From positions 62,001 to 126,000 of the forward strand of contig NZ_AP027365.1 of the NCBI RefSeq assembly GCF_030295995.1: 64,000 nt of DNA, read 5' to 3'. Both the position numbers and the translations under genes were made by a program. Origin of the DNA: Thalassotalea hakodatensis (GTDB lineage: Bacteria; Pseudomonadota; Gammaproteobacteria; Enterobacterales; Alteromonadaceae). The notes under the pieces were generated by a model. That model was not told the origin of the DNA. It saw only the letters and a list, made by a program, of their open reading frames with translations, and searched no databases. Within the stretch, counting starts at the first letter, position 1; every line of letters starts with the position of its first letter. This document shows, one piece after another, positions 50,419 through 62,581 of the stretch.

Positions 50419-53400
50419 ATGATTGCGCTTCAAGGCTATGAAATACAACGCCACTTTTTTAGCATTTCAAACGCCATAAAAGTGTATTTAGCCAAAGATA
50501 ATAAACAACAATTAGTGCTAATAAAGCAGTTTATCAAAGATGACAGAAGCCGTTCTACATCACAGTTTTTCGAGCGCGCGAAACTGGCAAATAAGCTCAA
50601 TATATCGCAAGTAATACCCCCTCAACAGCAACAACAAGATCAACAAGCCTGTTATTGCGTATACCCATATCAAAAAAATTGGCTAACATTACAACAATTA
50701 TGTGATGAGACAGAGCTCAGTACTGAACATAAACTAACTATATCGACAAATCTTACCCGGTTAGTTCAACGCATTCATGATAAAAAAATATTTCTCAACG
50801 GTTTATCTCCCTATAGTATTCTCATTGATAACACTACTTTTGAATGCTTTCTTATTGATTTAAGTTTCGCTAGTTCAGTTGCGGTTTTACATAAAAAATC
50901 TAAACGCATCATGTTTGATAAACAGCGTTTAAAAACACTAGCACCAGAGTCTACAGGAAGAATTAATTGGCCGGTTCAGCGCTTTGCCGATTTATATTCT
51001 TTAGGCGCGTGTTTGTTTAAACTTTTTAGTGGTCGATTTCCTTTTAATATTGAAGACGACATGGAAATGATCCATGCACATATTGCCAAATCGCCCCCTA
51101 AAGCTTGCCGAATAGATAAAACGGTGCCAAAAACGGTATCGTCGATTATCGATAAATTGCTACGTAAAAACCCTGAATCGCGGTACCGCTCAGCAGAAGG
51201 ACTGCTACATGACTTGCAACGTTGTTTATTACTATGGCAAGAACATCAGAGCATTTCTACTTTCAAACTGGCCCAAAAAGATAGTAACAATCAGTTGCAC
51301 TTTTCTCGTACGTTGTTTGGTCGAGAGCAAGAATTAAACATTCTATTAAACGGCTATCAAACCGCTAAAGAACAAGGCCAGTGTCAATTAAGTGTGATTA
51401 GCGGTTATGCTGGCGTAGGTAAATCTCGATTAATTAAAGAAATACAACAAAGCATCGTGACTGATGAAAATTACTTCGCTTTAGGAAAGTTTGAACAATA
51501 TCAAAATAGCACAGCATATTTTGCCCTTGTAATGGCCTTAAAAGATTGGGTAGATCAATTATTATGCGAAAGTAATGAGTCACTTGCCAAATGGCGTATT
51601 ACGTTAGAAAGTGCGTTAGCGGGTAACGGGCAATTATTGGTAGATTTGATCCCTGAATTAGCCTTGATTATTGGTCCTCAGCCGGTGGTGCCATCAATGG
51701 CACCCAGTGAAGAAAAAACACGCTTTAATAATGTGTTTATTGCTTTCTTAAAAGCCTTAGGCGCGACCAGTAAAACGGTCGTAATTTTTCTTGATGATGT
51801 GCAGTGGGCAGATCACGCAACCATAAAACTATTAGAACATATTGTAGAGCACCCTGATCTTGGCCACTTATATTTTATTATTTCATATAGGGACAATGAA
51901 ATTGTTAAAGAGCATCCATTAAACGCGCTACTTAATTCCATTGATATTGCACCATCATTTCATAGTCATCAACAATTGCAGCCGTTGACTGTAGAGGCGG
52001 TAAAAGATTTTTTAAAAGCATCACTTGGTGGTAATAACAAAATGTTGAGTGGTTTAGCAGATACCTTGATAGATAAAACACAAGGTAACCCATTTTTTAT
52101 TAAAGAATTCATTAAGTCGCTGGTAGATAAAGGTTTTTTATATCAACATGAACATGGTGAATGGCAATGTAGTGTAGAAGACATCGAACGTATTAGTGTA
52201 ACAGATAACGTTGTCGACTTAATGGCTAACCGTATTCGCCGTTTAAATGACCAACAACAAGACGTGTTACATATCGCCGCTTATATAGGTGTGAATACTC
52301 ACTTGCCTGTATTGAGTTATGTGCTTAATTGCAGTCAAGACGATTTAACTGATGCCATTACCGTCTTGGTTGAAGAAGGGTTTTTGTATGCCTTTGAAAG
52401 TAGTGTAGAAAACTCACAAATAGATACACTGCGCTTTATTCACGATAAAGTGCAGCAGGCGGCCTATCAGCTTAATCGGCCACTCAGTAAAACCAATATT
52501 CATTTTCGCATCGCACAGTACTACTTGCTGCACCAACCGACGACTATTTTTAAATATATTGAACATTTGAATGCAGCGTCGAGCATATTTATTGAGCGCG
52601 GTGATTTTTTGTTGTTGGCAGACGGTAACTTATCTGCAGCTAAAAAAGGCTTAGAAAGCAATGCCAGTGCAGATGCAATGTATTATCTTGAGCAAGCAGA
52701 GCAGTATCTACCTAAAGATCATTGGCAAAGTTATTATCAACAAAGTGTAGATATTACTCTTGCAATGGCAAAAGCCTGTTATCTAAATTTAGACTTTGAA
52801 CAAGGCAACCAGCGTTTCGATAAAGCAGTATCTTGTATCAAAGGTGATATCGAATTTGGCTATTTAGCGCGAACTCAAGTATTAGCATTAATAGCACAAA
52901 ACGAGATGCTTCAAGCGTATGAGCTTGGTGTAAAAACACTTGAAAAATTAAAGGTAAACCTTATCAGTGCAGAAAACATAGCAGAAAACTATATCGCACT
53001 TGATAACAAAAAAAGGCCTGATGAAATCGCCGCGTTAATTGACTTACCGGTAATGACCGAACCTCGATACTTAATGGCAATAGAAATATTAAACGCCATT
53101 CAAACGCCGGCATATTTACTTAATCCTATCGATTATATGCGAGTCGCGTATGCCAGCTTGTCATTATGTTTACACGAAGGTTTAAGCCCTGGCAGCAATA
53201 AAGTATTTGTCACGCACGGTTTGTTACTCTGTGGTGCGTTTTCACAATTCACACGAGGAAAAGCATATGCTGATTTAGCATCTCGATGCATTGAAAAATA
53301 CCCATCTGCGCATCTGTATATTGAAGTTGAATTTGCTAAGCATGTGTCGATAGAGCATTGGAATGCTCCGCTAGCGTCCTCTTTAAAGCCACTTGAAGAT

Positions 53401-56400
53401 AACTTTTACCGAGGTATTGAAGTGGGAAACATTGAATATGCTTTCCACTCTGCATTATTTTATTGTAAGCATTTACTGTTCTCGGGAACGCCACTACCCG
53501 TGGTTAAATCGAAATATAAGGTGATTTTACCAACCGTAATAGAAAAAAAACAAACGTATCATTTAACCTTTATTCAATTATGGCACCAATTTATCCTGAA
53601 TATCAGTGAACCAACGATAAATCCAATAGCGCTTCATGGTTCCGCTTTCGACGAGCATAAAGAGTTGCCCATATTGCTTGAAACCAACAACGTAACCATT
53701 CAATTTAGTTACCATTTGGTGAAAATGAAGTTAGCGTTTTTATTTGGTGATCAAGCGCACGCTTTTTCACACTTTGAACAAGCCGAGCCGTTAATGAATA
53801 CGGCATTATCTTTATATAATTATACTGAGTTTTCGTTTTACGCAGCATTAGTGTTAATCGAACGATTAAGGTGTGCAAATGCAGACGATTCGGTGTTGTT
53901 TGATAAGGTTAATCACTTCCATGAACAACTGAGTTTGTGGTCAGAAAACGCCGCTGAAAATCACCACCATAAAGTGAAACTTGTCGCAGCAGAACTCGCA
54001 GCACTCGGCGAGCAAAACAATGCATGGCATTTATATCAACAAGCGATTGATTTGTCTTCTAATAGCGGTTTTATTGAGCATCAAGCATTGTCGCAAGAGC
54101 TTGCTGGCCATTATTGGCGCCGCCAAGAAAAAGCATCTATGGCGAAAGACTATTTTCAACAAGCTTATCAAAGCTATGTAGACTGGGGAGCCAATACTAA
54201 AGCGAAGACGTTAGCGGATAACTATTTAACCACCAATGATAATCATATCCGTCAAGGTACTTTACCGCAGCAGCCAAACAGCCTTGCGTCAAACAATGAA
54301 TTAGATTTCGCTTCGGTATTAAAAGCTTCAGAAACGTTAAGTGGTGAAATAGATTTACATGCTTTTTTACATCGCATGATGGTGATTATTATGGAAAATG
54401 CCGGCGCTCAAAAAGGCAGTTTACTGTTGATCACTGAAGGCATGCTTAATACCGAAATTTCGGTGTCTATGGATGGTAGTACACAAGAAAATGTTCAGTT
54501 GCCGCTAAGCTTAATTAACTATGTATCTCGTACCTTAAAGCCGCAAATTATTTCTGCTGATCATCCTCAATTTTCTCATGATATTTATTTTAAACACCAT
54601 CATGCAAAATCGATTTTATGTGCTCCCATCATCGTTAAAGGCGAGCTTAAAGGTGTCTTGTATTTAGAGCATCTAGCGGTTGAAAATGTATTTAGTATAG
54701 ATCGCATAAACGTGCTGCAAATGTTAGCTAATCAAACGGCAATTTCTTTTGATAATGCAACGTTGTATCAACAGGTTGTGTCATACAATCGGAACTTAGA
54801 ACAACAAATTCATGAACGAACAAAAGAACTTGCAGCGGAAAAAATAAAGGCGGAACAAGCGAACCAAGCAAAATCAGACTTCTTGGCAAACATGAGTCAT
54901 GAAATAAGAACACCGATGAATGCGGTTATCGGGTTAAGTCAGTTAGCACTACGTACCGACCTGAGCTCCGTGCAACATGACTACTTAACTAAAATTCAAG
55001 ATTCTTCTCGTTCACTACTCGGCTTAATTAACGATATTTTAGATTTTTCTAAAATAGAAGCGCAGAAACTTACCTTAGAGCAGGTGTCTTTTTCATTACA
55101 CGACATTCTGCAAAGAGTCGTCAACGTATGTACATTTAAAGTACATGAAAAAGGGTTAGAGCTAGTTGTTGATATTGCCCATGATGTGCCTAAAACGTTG
55201 GTCGGTGATCCATTACGGTTACAGCAAATCATTGTAAATTTGGCTAATAATGCGGTTAAGTTTACTGAACAAGGAATAATCCATATTAATGTTAAGCACC
55301 TACACAGTGATGAGATAACTAGCCAGTTAGCTTTTGCTGTGCATGATACAGGTATTGGCATGTCAGCACAGCAGCAAGAAACGCTGTTTCAATCGTTTTC
55401 ACAAGCTGATAGCTCTGTAACCCGAAAATATGGTGGAACAGGGTTAGGGTTAGCGATTAGTAAACAATTAACCGAGCTTATGGGAGGAGAAATTTGGCTT
55501 GAAAGCACTGAAGGCGAAGGTTCTACCTTTTATTTCACCTCAACCTTTGAGCGTGCTGAACCAGATATGATAGAAACCGTAGCGATTGATAAACAATATT
55601 TGTCATCGTTAAAGGTGCTTGTGGCTGACGATATTGACATAGCGCGCAATGTCGTACTAGACGCTTTACTACAAGCTGATATTAAAGCAACAGGTGTATC
55701 TGATGGAAAAGCAGCATTAGATGCAGTACTCGCAGCCGACCGTGATGGTGAACCATTTGATTTAGTTTTCATGGATTGGAAAATGCCTGAAATGGATGGT
55801 ATTGCCGCAGCAACACAAATTCATCAACATACCCGTGGGTCATTACCTCATATTTTAATGATGTCAGCGTATGATAAAGACGAGGCGAAAAAGCTCGCGG
55901 AGCAACACGTTTTCGATAAGTTTCTTGAAAAGCCTGTGACCGCCTCGTTACTCATTGATGCTGTGCTAGAAACCTTAAGTAAAGAAAGCGATCGCATGAC
56001 AACGGTCAATGAAGAAGAAGTGACTATTGATATTCCTGATTTAAGCCGTTTTCATGTGTTATTAGTTGAAGATAATATGATAAATCAACAGGTCGCTTTA
56101 GAGTTTTTATCGGATACGAAAATAAAAATCACCTGTGCAGAGAACGGCGTTATCGCGCTTGATTTACTTGCAAAACAAGCATTTGATATTGTGCTAATGG
56201 ATATTCAGATGCCAGAAATGGATGGCTTAACAGCAACATCTGAAATAAGAAATACGCTGAAAATTCATGATTTACCCATAATAGCGATGACAGCACATGC
56301 AATGGAAGGCGATGTAGAAAAAAGCGTCATTGCTGGGATGAACCATCATCTGACTAAGCCCATTGAACCACAAATACTCTACGATACTCTATGTAAGTAC

Positions 56401-57102
56401 TTGCTAACTAATAGGTTGATTACTGAAACTGTTGCGATTAATGATAGTGAGGGTGAGCAACAAATGACGCAAGAAGCAATACAATTAAACACGTTAAAAA
56501 ATCATACTTTGTTAAAGGTTGAGCATGCTTTAGATAAGGTACAAGGAAAACAAACGTTGTACTTACAATTAGTGCATGATTTTTGGCATAAGTACCAAAC
56601 ATTATCTGATAGCTTAATGTCACTCTATCATGATAATGCTAGTGAAGAACTCTATCGTGCTGCGCATTCGCTCAAATCAACTGCGCAATATATTGGTGCT
56701 TTTGATTTATCAAAGTCTGCATTATCACTCGAAAGCGAAGTGAAACAGCAAGGCAGCTATATTGAATTAACCTTAAACGAAGTCACCACTCAATTAGACT
56801 TTCTTATTGCTCAATTAAATAGAATATACCAACATAAAGAAGAAACATCAGGTGAAGAGCAACTCGATATTGCTCAAGCTCAAATACTCATCTCTTCTTT
56901 AAAGCGTTTAGTAAGTGCTGCTGATATAATGGCTGAAGATGTTTCGAAAGAGTTGCTGATGCTGGCAAGCCATACAACGGTGTATCAAGACGTAAAAACG
57001 TTTCATCAGTTAATTGCTGATTTTGAGTTTGAGCAAGCTTTATCATTAATAGACGACTTTGAAGTTTCGCTGACCCCTCAGACAGGTATTGAACATGACT
57101 GA
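50419..57102 (+). CDS. Giant hybrid sensor kinase: pseudokinase-AAA-GAF-HisKA-HATPase-REC-REC-HPt
   Basis: Multi-domain signalling protein of 2227 residues, apparently cytoplasmic. Residues 1-270 are protein-kinase-like but degenerate: Lys36 remains, yet the HRD-Asp position is Gly128, the metal Asn is Ser133 and DFG reads DLS (147-149). An AAA/NACHT-like ATPase follows (Walker [10 protein letters not shown] near 328, Walker [13 protein letters not shown]), then a long TPR-like helical region (about 720-1270), GAF (about 1295-1445), HisKA (His in [12 protein letters not shown] near 1493), HATPase, two receivers (DWKMPEMDG near 1785, DIQMPEMDG near 1928) and HPt (AAHSLKST near 2081). Its last codons overlap the GGDEF gene start. 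Confidence 0.95.
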   Translation: MIALQGYEIQRHFFSISNAIKVYLAKDNKQQLVLIKQFIKDDRSRSTSQFFERAKLANKLNISQVIPPQQQQQDQQACYCVYPYQKNWLTLQQLCDETELSTEHKLTISTNLTRLVQRIHDKKIFLNGLSPYSILIDNTTFECFLIDLSFASSVAVLHKKSKRIMFDKQRLKTLAPESTGRINWPVQRFADLYSLGACLFKLFSGRFPFNIEDDMEMIHAHIAKSPPKACRIDKTVPKTVSSIIDKLLRKNPESRYRSAEGLLHDLQRCLLLWQEHQSISTFKLAQKDSNNQLHFSRTLFGREQELNILLNGYQTAKEQGQCQLSVISGYAGVGKSRLIKEIQQSIVTDENYFALGKFEQYQNSTAYFALVMALKDWVDQLLCESNESLAKWRITLESALAGNGQLLVDLIPELALIIGPQPVVPSMAPSEEKTRFNNVFIAFLKALGATSKTVVIFLDDVQWADHATIKLLEHIVEHPDLGHLYFIISYRDNEIVKEHPLNALLNSIDIAPSFHSHQQLQPLTVEAVKDFLKASLGGNNKMLSGLADTLIDKTQGNPFFIKEFIKSLVDKGFLYQHEHGEWQCSVEDIERISVTDNVVDLMANRIRRLNDQQQDVLHIAAYIGVNTHLPVLSYVLNCSQDDLTDAITVLVEEGFLYAFESSVENSQIDTLRFIHDKVQQAAYQLNRPLSKTNIHFRIAQYYLLHQPTTIFKYIEHLNAASSIFIERGDFLLLADGNLSAAKKGLESNASADAMYYLEQAEQYLPKDHWQSYYQQSVDITLAMAKACYLNLDFEQGNQRFDKAVSCIKGDIEFGYLARTQVLALIAQNEMLQAYELGVKTLEKLKVNLISAENIAENYIALDNKKRPDEIAALIDLPVMTEPRYLMAIEILNAIQTPAYLLNPIDYMRVAYASLSLCLHEGLSPGSNKVFVTHGLLLCGAFSQFTRGKAYADLASRCIEKYPSAHLYIEVEFAKHVSIEHWNAPLASSLKPLEDNFYRGIEVGNIEYAFHSALFYCKHLLFSGTPLPVVKSKYKVILPTVIEKKQTYHLTFIQLWHQFILNISEPTINPIALHGSAFDEHKELPILLETNNVTIQFSYHLVKMKLAFLFGDQAHAFSHFEQAEPLMNTALSLYNYTEFSFYAALVLIERLRCANADDSVLFDKVNHFHEQLSLWSENAAENHHHKVKLVAAELAALGEQNNAWHLYQQAIDLSSNSGFIEHQALSQELAGHYWRRQEKASMAKDYFQQAYQSYVDWGANTKAKTLADNYLTTNDNHIRQGTLPQQPNSLASNNELDFASVLKASETLSGEIDLHAFLHRMMVIIMENAGAQKGSLLLITEGMLNTEISVSMDGSTQENVQLPLSLINYVSRTLKPQIISADHPQFSHDIYFKHHHAKSILCAPIIVKGELKGVLYLEHLAVENVFSIDRINVLQMLANQTAISFDNATLYQQVVSYNRNLEQQIHERTKELAAEKIKAEQANQAKSDFLANMSHEIRTPMNAVIGLSQLALRTDLSSVQHDYLTKIQDSSRSLLGLINDILDFSKIEAQKLTLEQVSFSLHDILQRVVNVCTFKVHEKGLELVVDIAHDVPKTLVGDPLRLQQIIVNLANNAVKFTEQGIIHINVKHLHSDEITSQLAFAVHDTGIGMSAQQQETLFQSFSQADSSVTRKYGGTGLGLAISKQLTELMGGEIWLESTEGEGSTFYFTSTFERAEPDMIETVAIDKQYLSSLKVLVADDIDIARNVVLDALLQADIKATGVSDGKAALDAVLAADRDGEPFDLVFMDWKMPEMDGIAAATQIHQHTRGSLPHILMMSAYDKDEAKKLAEQHVFDKFLEKPVTASLLIDAVLETLSKESDRMTTVNEEEVTIDIPDLSRFHVLLVEDNMINQQVALEFLSDTKIKITCAENGVIALDLLAKQAFDIVLMDIQMPEMDGLTATSEIRNTLKIHDLPIIAMTAHAMEGDVEKSVIAGMNHHLTKPIEPQILYDTLCKYLLTNRLITETVAINDSEGEQQMTQEAIQLNTLKNHTLLKVEHALDKVQGKQTLYLQLVHDFWHKYQTLSDSLMSLYHDNASEELYRAAHSLKSTAQYIGAFDLSKSALSLESEVKQQGSYIELTLNEVTTQLDFLIAQLNRIYQHKEETSGEEQLDIAQAQILISSLKRLVSAADIMAEDVSKELLMLASHTTVYQDVKTFHQLIADFEFEQALSLIDDFEVSLTPQTGIEHD

Positions 57103-58039
57103 CCAGTATCTTGATACAAATCGGCGTGCAACGGATAAGCAATTTACCCTACTTTGTATTGACGATGAAAGTGCTAACTTAAAAATATTAGCGTCTATTT
57201 TCAAAGATACTTATAAAGTCGTGGTGTGCAAACAACCAACTCAGGCATTAGCCATCGCGTTAGATGTGCTACCCGATTTAATATTACTTGATGTGGTCAT
57301 GCCAGATATTAATGGCTTTGAATTATACGAGCAATTCAAGGAACAGCCTGAAGTTAAACATATCCCTATTATTTTTATTACGGGCTTACAAAGTGCAGAA
57401 GATGAAGAAAAAGGCTTAGTGCTTGGCGCGTGTGATTACATTCAAAAGCCTTTTAATTACGGGATTGTTCGGGTGCGTGTTAACACGCATATGGAAATTA
57501 TTCGCCAGCGCAAGTTATTAGAGTCCTTCGCGCATATTGATAGTTTAACTGAACTGCCCAATCGACGGAAATGGCAAGAGGATAGTGCTAATCAGTGGGA
57601 ATTTGCTAAGGCGAACAACAAACGATTGGTATTAGGGATAATTGATATAGATTTTTTCAAAAAATATAATGACTCCTACGGGCACCAACAAGGTGATATT
57701 GTGTTGAGAAAAGTTGCCAATGCTATTCGGCGAGTGCTGTTTGAACATGACGGTGCGATTTATCGTTGTGGCGGCGAAGAATTTTATTTTTATTTTCCTT
57801 CTGAAAAGCGCATTAATATTGAAGAAATATTGGCCCAATGCTTAGAAGCTGTTAGCGGCTTAGAAATTCAACATCAATCCTCTTTAGCATCATCAATATT
57901 AACCGCCAGTTTAGGTGCCGTGGAAGTACAGCCTAATGATGAGCATTCAGTTGATAGCATGCTTGCAATTGCCGATGAAAAACTTTATCGAGTTAAAAAT
58001 ACCACGCGAAATGCGGTACACTTTTCGCAAATACCATAG
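57095..58039 (+). CDS. Response regulator with GGDEF domain (diguanylate cyclase)
   Basis: Protein of 314 residues from ATG 57095, overlapping the hybrid kinase stop by 8 bp. The receiver domain (about 15-130) has the phospho-acceptor Asp in [14 protein letters not shown] and Lys in IQKPF. The GGDEF domain (about 145-310) has an intact active-site loop [11 protein letters not shown] and [10 protein letters not shown]. The residues before the loop are EHDG, not RxxD, so the product-inhibition site is absent. It likely makes c-di-GMP when phosphorylated, with the adjacent kinase/HPt as phosphodonor. Confidence 0.95.
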   Translation: MTDQYLDTNRRATDKQFTLLCIDDESANLKILASIFKDTYKVVVCKQPTQALAIALDVLPDLILLDVVMPDINGFELYEQFKEQPEVKHIPIIFITGLQSAEDEEKGLVLGACDYIQKPFNYGIVRVRVNTHMEIIRQRKLLESFAHIDSLTELPNRRKWQEDSANQWEFAKANNKRLVLGIIDIDFFKKYNDSYGHQQGDIVLRKVANAIRRVLFEHDGAIYRCGGEEFYFYFPSEKRINIEEILAQCLEAVSGLEIQHQSSLASSILTASLGAVEVQPNDEHSVDSMLAIADEKLYRVKNTTRNAVHFSQIP

Positions 58040-58106
58040 GAATTATTGCCGACAGTCAGTGCTTTCAGGTATAGTTCGGCATTATCGTTATTGAGAAGAG
58101 AATTAA

Positions 58107-58736
58107 ATGGCTGCCAAAGGAAATTTATTCATCCTATCTGCGCCAAGTGGTGCTGGAAAATCTAGCTTGATTTCCGCATTGCTAAAGCAAGAAAGTACAC
58201 GTCCAATGCAAGTATCTGTGTCTCATACCACAAGAGCTCCTCGCCCGGGTGAAGTTGACGGTCAGCATTATCACTTTGTTTCTGTTGAAGCATTTAAACA
58301 TCAAATTGCACAAAAGCATTTTTATGAATGGGCAGAAGTATTTGGTAACTATTATGGCACATCGGCGCTCGCTATTGACGATCAATTAGCGAAAGGAATC
58401 GATGTGTTTTTAGATATTGATTGGCAGGGCGCACAGCAAGTACGGATGAAAAAACCCGATGTTACCACTATTTTTATAAGCCCACCGTCAAAAAAAGAGT
58501 TAGAAAATCGATTACGTGGTAGAGGGCAAGATAGCGAAGCCGTAATTGCTGATCGCATGGCACAAGCACAATCAGAATGTTCGCATTATCAAGAGTTTGA
58601 CTATATTATTGTCAACGATGACTTTACGCAGGCATTACAAGATTTAACCACGATTGTCACCAATCAACGCTTAAAACGTAGCCAACAAATCGAAAATTAT
58701 AAACTTTTATTCACACAGCTATTGGCTAACGATTAA
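58107..58736 (+). CDS. gmk: Guanylate kinase
   Basis: Essential nucleotide kinase of 209 residues converting GMP to GDP. The P-loop is [12 protein letters not shown] near the N-terminus. The GMP-binding segment is [21 protein letters not shown], and the lid follows ([15 protein letters not shown]). It heads the conserved run gmk-rpoZ-spoT-ridA-trmH-recG, with 56 bp before rpoZ. Neighbourhood and length are as in other gammaproteobacteria. Confidence 0.98.
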   Translation: MAAKGNLFILSAPSGAGKSSLISALLKQESTRPMQVSVSHTTRAPRPGEVDGQHYHFVSVEAFKHQIAQKHFYEWAEVFGNYYGTSALAIDDQLAKGIDVFLDIDWQGAQQVRMKKPDVTTIFISPPSKKELENRLRGRGQDSEAVIADRMAQAQSECSHYQEFDYIIVNDDFTQALQDLTTIVTNQRLKRSQQIENYKLLFTQLLAND

Positions 58737-58792
58737 GCATTTAGTAAAATAGTCTGCTATTTTGTAAATTTATTGAATTCTGGAGTGACCAA

Positions 58793-59074
58793 ATGGCTCG
58801 CGTAACCGTAGAAGATGCCGTAGAACAAGTTGGTAACCGTTTTGACCTAGTACTTATTGCGACACGTCGTGCTCGTCAAATTGCTACTGGGGGTAAAGAA
58901 CCTTTGGTTGAATTAGAAAATGACAAGCCAACCGTTTTAGCATTACGTGAAATTGAACAAGGCTTGATCACAACAGATGTGATGGATCAACATGATCGTC
59001 ATGAAGCTGTGCAACAGGAATCTGTTGAGTTAGCAGCAGTAGCAGCAATTGTTGGTGGCCAAAACCAACAATAA
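58793..59074 (+). CDS. rpoZ: RNA polymerase omega subunit
   Basis: A 93-residue protein of the RNA polymerase core assembly. It opens [20 protein letters not shown] and contains [20 protein letters not shown], both diagnostic. Omega helps fold beta-prime and forms part of a ppGpp site. GGAG precedes the ATG. It is followed by a hairpin-T structure before spoT. Confidence 0.98.
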   Translation: MARVTVEDAVEQVGNRFDLVLIATRRARQIATGGKEPLVELENDKPTVLALREIEQGLITTDVMDQHDRHEAVQQESVELAAVAAIVGGQNQQ

Positions 59075-59093
59075 AACTGTTTGAAAAACGTTT

Positions 59094-59131
59094 AAAACGC
59101 GCAATTGTGCTTCCCATGATTGCGCGTTTTT
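59094..59131 (+). terminator. Intrinsic terminator or attenuator between rpoZ and spoT
   Basis: AAAACGCGCAAT pairs with ATTGCGCGTTTT around a 13-nt loop, with Ts at the 3' arm end. It may cut or reduce read-through from gmk-rpoZ into spoT. Confidence 0.75.
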
Positions 59132-59281
59132 CGTTTCTGTTCGTGGTAATTGCATTGGCAAGCGGGTTAAATCAACGTATTCTAATGTTGAGATGATTAA
59201 ACGTTTCGCTAGCCTACAATACAAACGATGATCAATCACAAAAACAACGTGTCTTCTAATCTGCATTGAAGGAAGTATTGA

Positions 59282-61390
59282 GTGTATCTTTTTGAACCAC
59301 TTAAAGAGTATGTATCGAGCTACTTATCGAAAGTACAAATTGATCTGTTAAAACAGGCATACATCGTGGCACGCGATGCGCATGAAGGACAAATGCGTTC
59401 AAGTGGTGAACCCTATATTACCCACCCCGTAGCGGTTGCGCATAATTTAGCAAAAATGCACCTAGATCACGAAACCTTAATGGCAGCACTACTGCATGAT
59501 GTGATTGAAGATACGCCAGTAACCAAAGACGAATTAGCAGAATTATTTGGTCATACCGTTGCTGAACTTGTTGAAGGGGTGAGCAAGTTAGATAAACTTA
59601 AATTTGATAACAAAGAAGAAATGCAGGCGGAAAATTTTCGCAAGATGGTCTTGGCCATGACGCAAGATATTCGCGTTATTTTGATCAAATTGGCTGATCG
59701 CACCCATAACATGCGAACACTAGATGCTCTGCGCCCAGACAAACGCCGCAGAATAGCGCGTGAAACGCTTGAAATTTACGCGCCTATTGCTAATCGGCTC
59801 GGTATTCATGATATTAAAAACGAATTAGAAGTGTTGGGTTTTGAAGCGTTATACCCAATGCGTGCTCGAGCCCTGAAATCCGAGGTTAAAAAAGCACGCG
59901 GTAATCGCAAAGAAATTATTAATAATATTCGTGAAGAAGTCGGGCAACGTCTGGCAGAACACGGCATCAATGCAGAAGTGTCAGGGCGTGAAAAGCATTT
60001 GTTTTCTATTTATCGAAAAATGAAAAACAAAGAACTAATGTTTAATGAAGTGATGGACATCTATGCATTTCGCGTCATCGTTGATAACAAACTTGATGAG
60101 TGTTACCGTGCGTTAGGTGCCGTGCATAACCTCTTTAAACCAATAGAAAGCCGCTTTAAAGATTATATTGCTATCCCTAAAACGAACGGTTATCAATCAT
60201 TGCATACTTCACTAGTGGGCCCGCACGGTATACCGGTAGAAATACAAATTCGTACAAAAGATATGGATCAAATGGCAGACAAAGGAGTTGCTGCTCATTG
60301 GCTATATAAACAAGACGGTGATGATGGCGGTACAACTGCTCAAATGAAAGCCCGTCGTTGGATGCAGAGCCTATTAGAACTGCAACAAAGTGCTGGCAGT
60401 TCTTTCGAATTTATTGAAAATGTAAAAACTGATTTATTCCCAGAAGAAATTTACGTGTTTACCCCGGATGGTCGCATTATTGAGCTCCCGATGGGAGCAA
60501 CGCCCGTTGATTTTGCCTATGCAGTACATACTGATGTTGGTAATTCTTGTGTTGGGGCTAAAGTCGATCGTAAGCCTTATCCGTTAAGCCAAGCGATTGA
60601 CTCAGGCCAAACTATTGAAATCGTCACCTCGCCTGCGGCACACCCTAATGCAACATGGTTAAACTTTGTGGTAACAGCTAAGGCGCGTTTACAAATACGC
60701 ACCTATTTACGTTCACAAGAAAAAAATCATTCACACATGCTCGGTAAACGTTTACTCAGTCATGCATTAGGTAAAGTAAAGCTAGACGATATACCACCAG
60801 AAAAAATCCAACAAGTTTTGCAAGAAACTAGTAATAAAAGCTTTGACGACTTATTGATCAATATTGGCTTGGGCAACGCGCTAAGTATCGGTATCGCACG
60901 TCGGTTAACCGATGAATTTACTGAAGATAGTGAGTTAAATCCGCCAACCAGTAAAACAAAAATGCCGATTAAAGGCACTGAAGGCATGCTCGTTAATTAC
61001 GGTAAGTGTTGTCGTCCTATACCAGGTGATAGCATTATGGCTTATTTAAGCCCTGGAAAAGGCTTAATGGTACACCAAGCGGGTTGTCGAAATATTAAAG
61101 GCACGCAAGAGCAGCATTTATTCCCCGTAAGATGGGATTCAGAAATAGATCGAGACTTTATTGCAAAGTTACGTATTGAAATTATCAACCATCAAGGTGC
61201 GTTAGCAAAATTAACCAATGTGGTGGCCAAATGTGACTCTAATGTGCATACCTTGAACTCTGGTGAAAAAGACACCGGTTTATACGTTATCGACTTAGAA
61301 TTAACCTGTCGAGATCGTATCCATTTAGCGGATATTATTAGAAAAATCAAAGTGATGATAGACGTACAAAAAGTAGTGCGTAATAAATAA
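59282..61390 (+). CDS. spoT: Bifunctional (p)ppGpp synthetase/hydrolase SpoT
   Basis: Stringent-response enzyme of 702 residues starting with GTG at 59282, behind GGAAG. The HD hydrolase domain keeps His72-Asp73 and Glu76-Asp77 (LLHDVIEDT). The synthetase domain follows (DYIAIPKTNGYQSLHTSLVG, VEIQIRTKDMD), then TGS (EEIYVFTPDGRIIELP), a helical and Cys-containing region (VNYGKCCRPIPGD) and a C-terminal ACT domain. The intact HD box argues for active ppGpp hydrolysis. The stop is 43 bp from ridA. Confidence 0.98.
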   Translation: MYLFEPLKEYVSSYLSKVQIDLLKQAYIVARDAHEGQMRSSGEPYITHPVAVAHNLAKMHLDHETLMAALLHDVIEDTPVTKDELAELFGHTVAELVEGVSKLDKLKFDNKEEMQAENFRKMVLAMTQDIRVILIKLADRTHNMRTLDALRPDKRRRIARETLEIYAPIANRLGIHDIKNELEVLGFEALYPMRARALKSEVKKARGNRKEIINNIREEVGQRLAEHGINAEVSGREKHLFSIYRKMKNKELMFNEVMDIYAFRVIVDNKLDECYRALGAVHNLFKPIESRFKDYIAIPKTNGYQSLHTSLVGPHGIPVEIQIRTKDMDQMADKGVAAHWLYKQDGDDGGTTAQMKARRWMQSLLELQQSAGSSFEFIENVKTDLFPEEIYVFTPDGRIIELPMGATPVDFAYAVHTDVGNSCVGAKVDRKPYPLSQAIDSGQTIEIVTSPAAHPNATWLNFVVTAKARLQIRTYLRSQEKNHSHMLGKRLLSHALGKVKLDDIPPEKIQQVLQETSNKSFDDLLINIGLGNALSIGIARRLTDEFTEDSELNPPTSKTKMPIKGTEGMLVNYGKCCRPIPGDSIMAYLSPGKGLMVHQAGCRNIKGTQEQHLFPVRWDSEIDRDFIAKLRIEIINHQGALAKLTNVVAKCDSNVHTLNSGEKDTGLYVIDLELTCRDRIHLADIIRKIKVMIDVQKVVRNK

Positions 61391-61433
61391 TCATTTATTA
61401 AGGTTTATCTTGAGATAAACAACAAGGACAATT

Positions 61434-61823
61434 ATGAAATCAATTATTCGTACGGAAAATGCACCTAGTGCCATTGGTACTTATAGCCAAGCCGTAAAAA
61501 TTAAAAATACTGTTTACTTGTCAGGCCAAATACCATTAGTGCCTGAAACCATGGAAGTCGTCGCTGATGATTTCGCCACACAGGCTCATCAAGTGTTTAA
61601 GAACTTATCAGCAGTATGTGAAGCTGCCGGCGGCACATTAAATGATATGGTGAAAGTGAATATCTTTTTAATGGATTTATCACAGTTTTCAACCGTTAAT
61701 GACATTATGTCAGAGTACTTTTCGCAACCATATCCAGCACGTGCTGCCGTGCAAGTTGCCCGTTTGCCAAAAGACGTAGCCATTGAAATTGATGGCGTTT
61801 TAGAATTGCCAAACGTTGATTAA
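61434..61823 (+). CDS. ridA: RidA family reactive imine/enamine deaminase
   Basis: A 129-residue YjgF/YER057c/UK114 protein that hydrolyses reactive 2-aminoacrylate-type imines. Motifs are IRTENAPSAIGTYSQAV, YLSGQIPLVPET and the Arg-containing PARAAVQVARLPKDVAIEID, the Arg being the catalytic carboxylate-binding residue of active RidA. AAGGA precedes the ATG. It stands between spoT and trmH, an arrangement found in several gammaproteobacteria. Confidence 0.97.
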   Translation: MKSIIRTENAPSAIGTYSQAVKIKNTVYLSGQIPLVPETMEVVADDFATQAHQVFKNLSAVCEAAGGTLNDMVKVNIFLMDLSQFSTVNDIMSEYFSQPYPARAAVQVARLPKDVAIEIDGVLELPNVD

Positions 61824-61853
61824 TAACAGTTTATAACAAGACGTATAAAGAAA

Positions 61854-62561
61854 ATGACACCGGAACGCTTACGCCGAATTAACGCAATGCTGGATATGCG
61901 CCAGCCAGATCTTACTGTATGTATGGAAGGGGTGCATAAAACCCATAATCTTGCAGCGGTGGTGAGAACCGCAGATGCTATAGGTATTAGTGATGTACAC
62001 GCAGTTTGGAAAAATGAACGTATGCGTGTATCAGGTGGTAGTGCTGCGGGTAGCCAACATTGGGTTGATGTGCACAATTATTCAAGCACTAAAGAGGCAA
62101 TTGTTGAGTTAAAAAAGCAAAACATGCAAGTGTTAGTAACTCATTTGTCAGATACTTCGGTTGATTTTCGTGACATTGATTACACAAAGCCAACGGCGAT
62201 TATTTTAGGACAAGAAAAGTTTGGCGCATCTGAGCAAGCATTAGCAATGGCCGATCAAGATATTGTTATTCCCATGGTAGGCATGGTGCAATCGTTAAAT
62301 GTTTCAGTAGCAAATTCAGTCGTGTTGTATGAAGCGCAAAGGCAACGAAAAGCTGCGGGCTTGTATGATACTCCACGAATTGAAGAAGCCCGTCGTCAAC
62401 GCTTTTTGTTTGAGGGGGGGCATCCTATTTTTGCTCAAGCATGTCAACGAAAAGGTTTGCCTTATCCAAACATAGATGAAGAGGGGCAAATTGTTGCGTC
62501 AGATGAATGGTGGCAACAAATGCAGATGACCCAAGAAGCGTGGCAACAACTCGACAACTAA
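61854..62561 (+). CDS. trmH: tRNA (guanosine-18-2'-O)-methyltransferase TrmH
   Basis: A 235-residue SPOUT methyltransferase that methylates the ribose of G18 in tRNA. Motifs are HNLAAVVRTADAIGI (with the catalytic Arg), PTAIILGQEKFGAS and VGMVQSLNVSVANSVVLYEA, which builds the knotted SAM site. It is 30 bp after ridA and 20 bp before recG, so co-transcribed with both. Confidence 0.97.
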   Translation: MTPERLRRINAMLDMRQPDLTVCMEGVHKTHNLAAVVRTADAIGISDVHAVWKNERMRVSGGSAAGSQHWVDVHNYSSTKEAIVELKKQNMQVLVTHLSDTSVDFRDIDYTKPTAIILGQEKFGASEQALAMADQDIVIPMVGMVQSLNVSVANSVVLYEAQRQRKAAGLYDTPRIEEARRQRFLFEGGHPIFAQACQRKGLPYPNIDEEGQIVASDEWWQQMQMTQEAWQQLDN

Positions 62562-62581
62562 TTCAGTAAAAAGGATTTTCA

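Noticed and set aside
50419-51230. Active Ser/Thr protein kinase at the start of the hybrid kinase
   Set aside because: The catalytic Asp and metal-binding residues are replaced, so an active kinase call is not supported.
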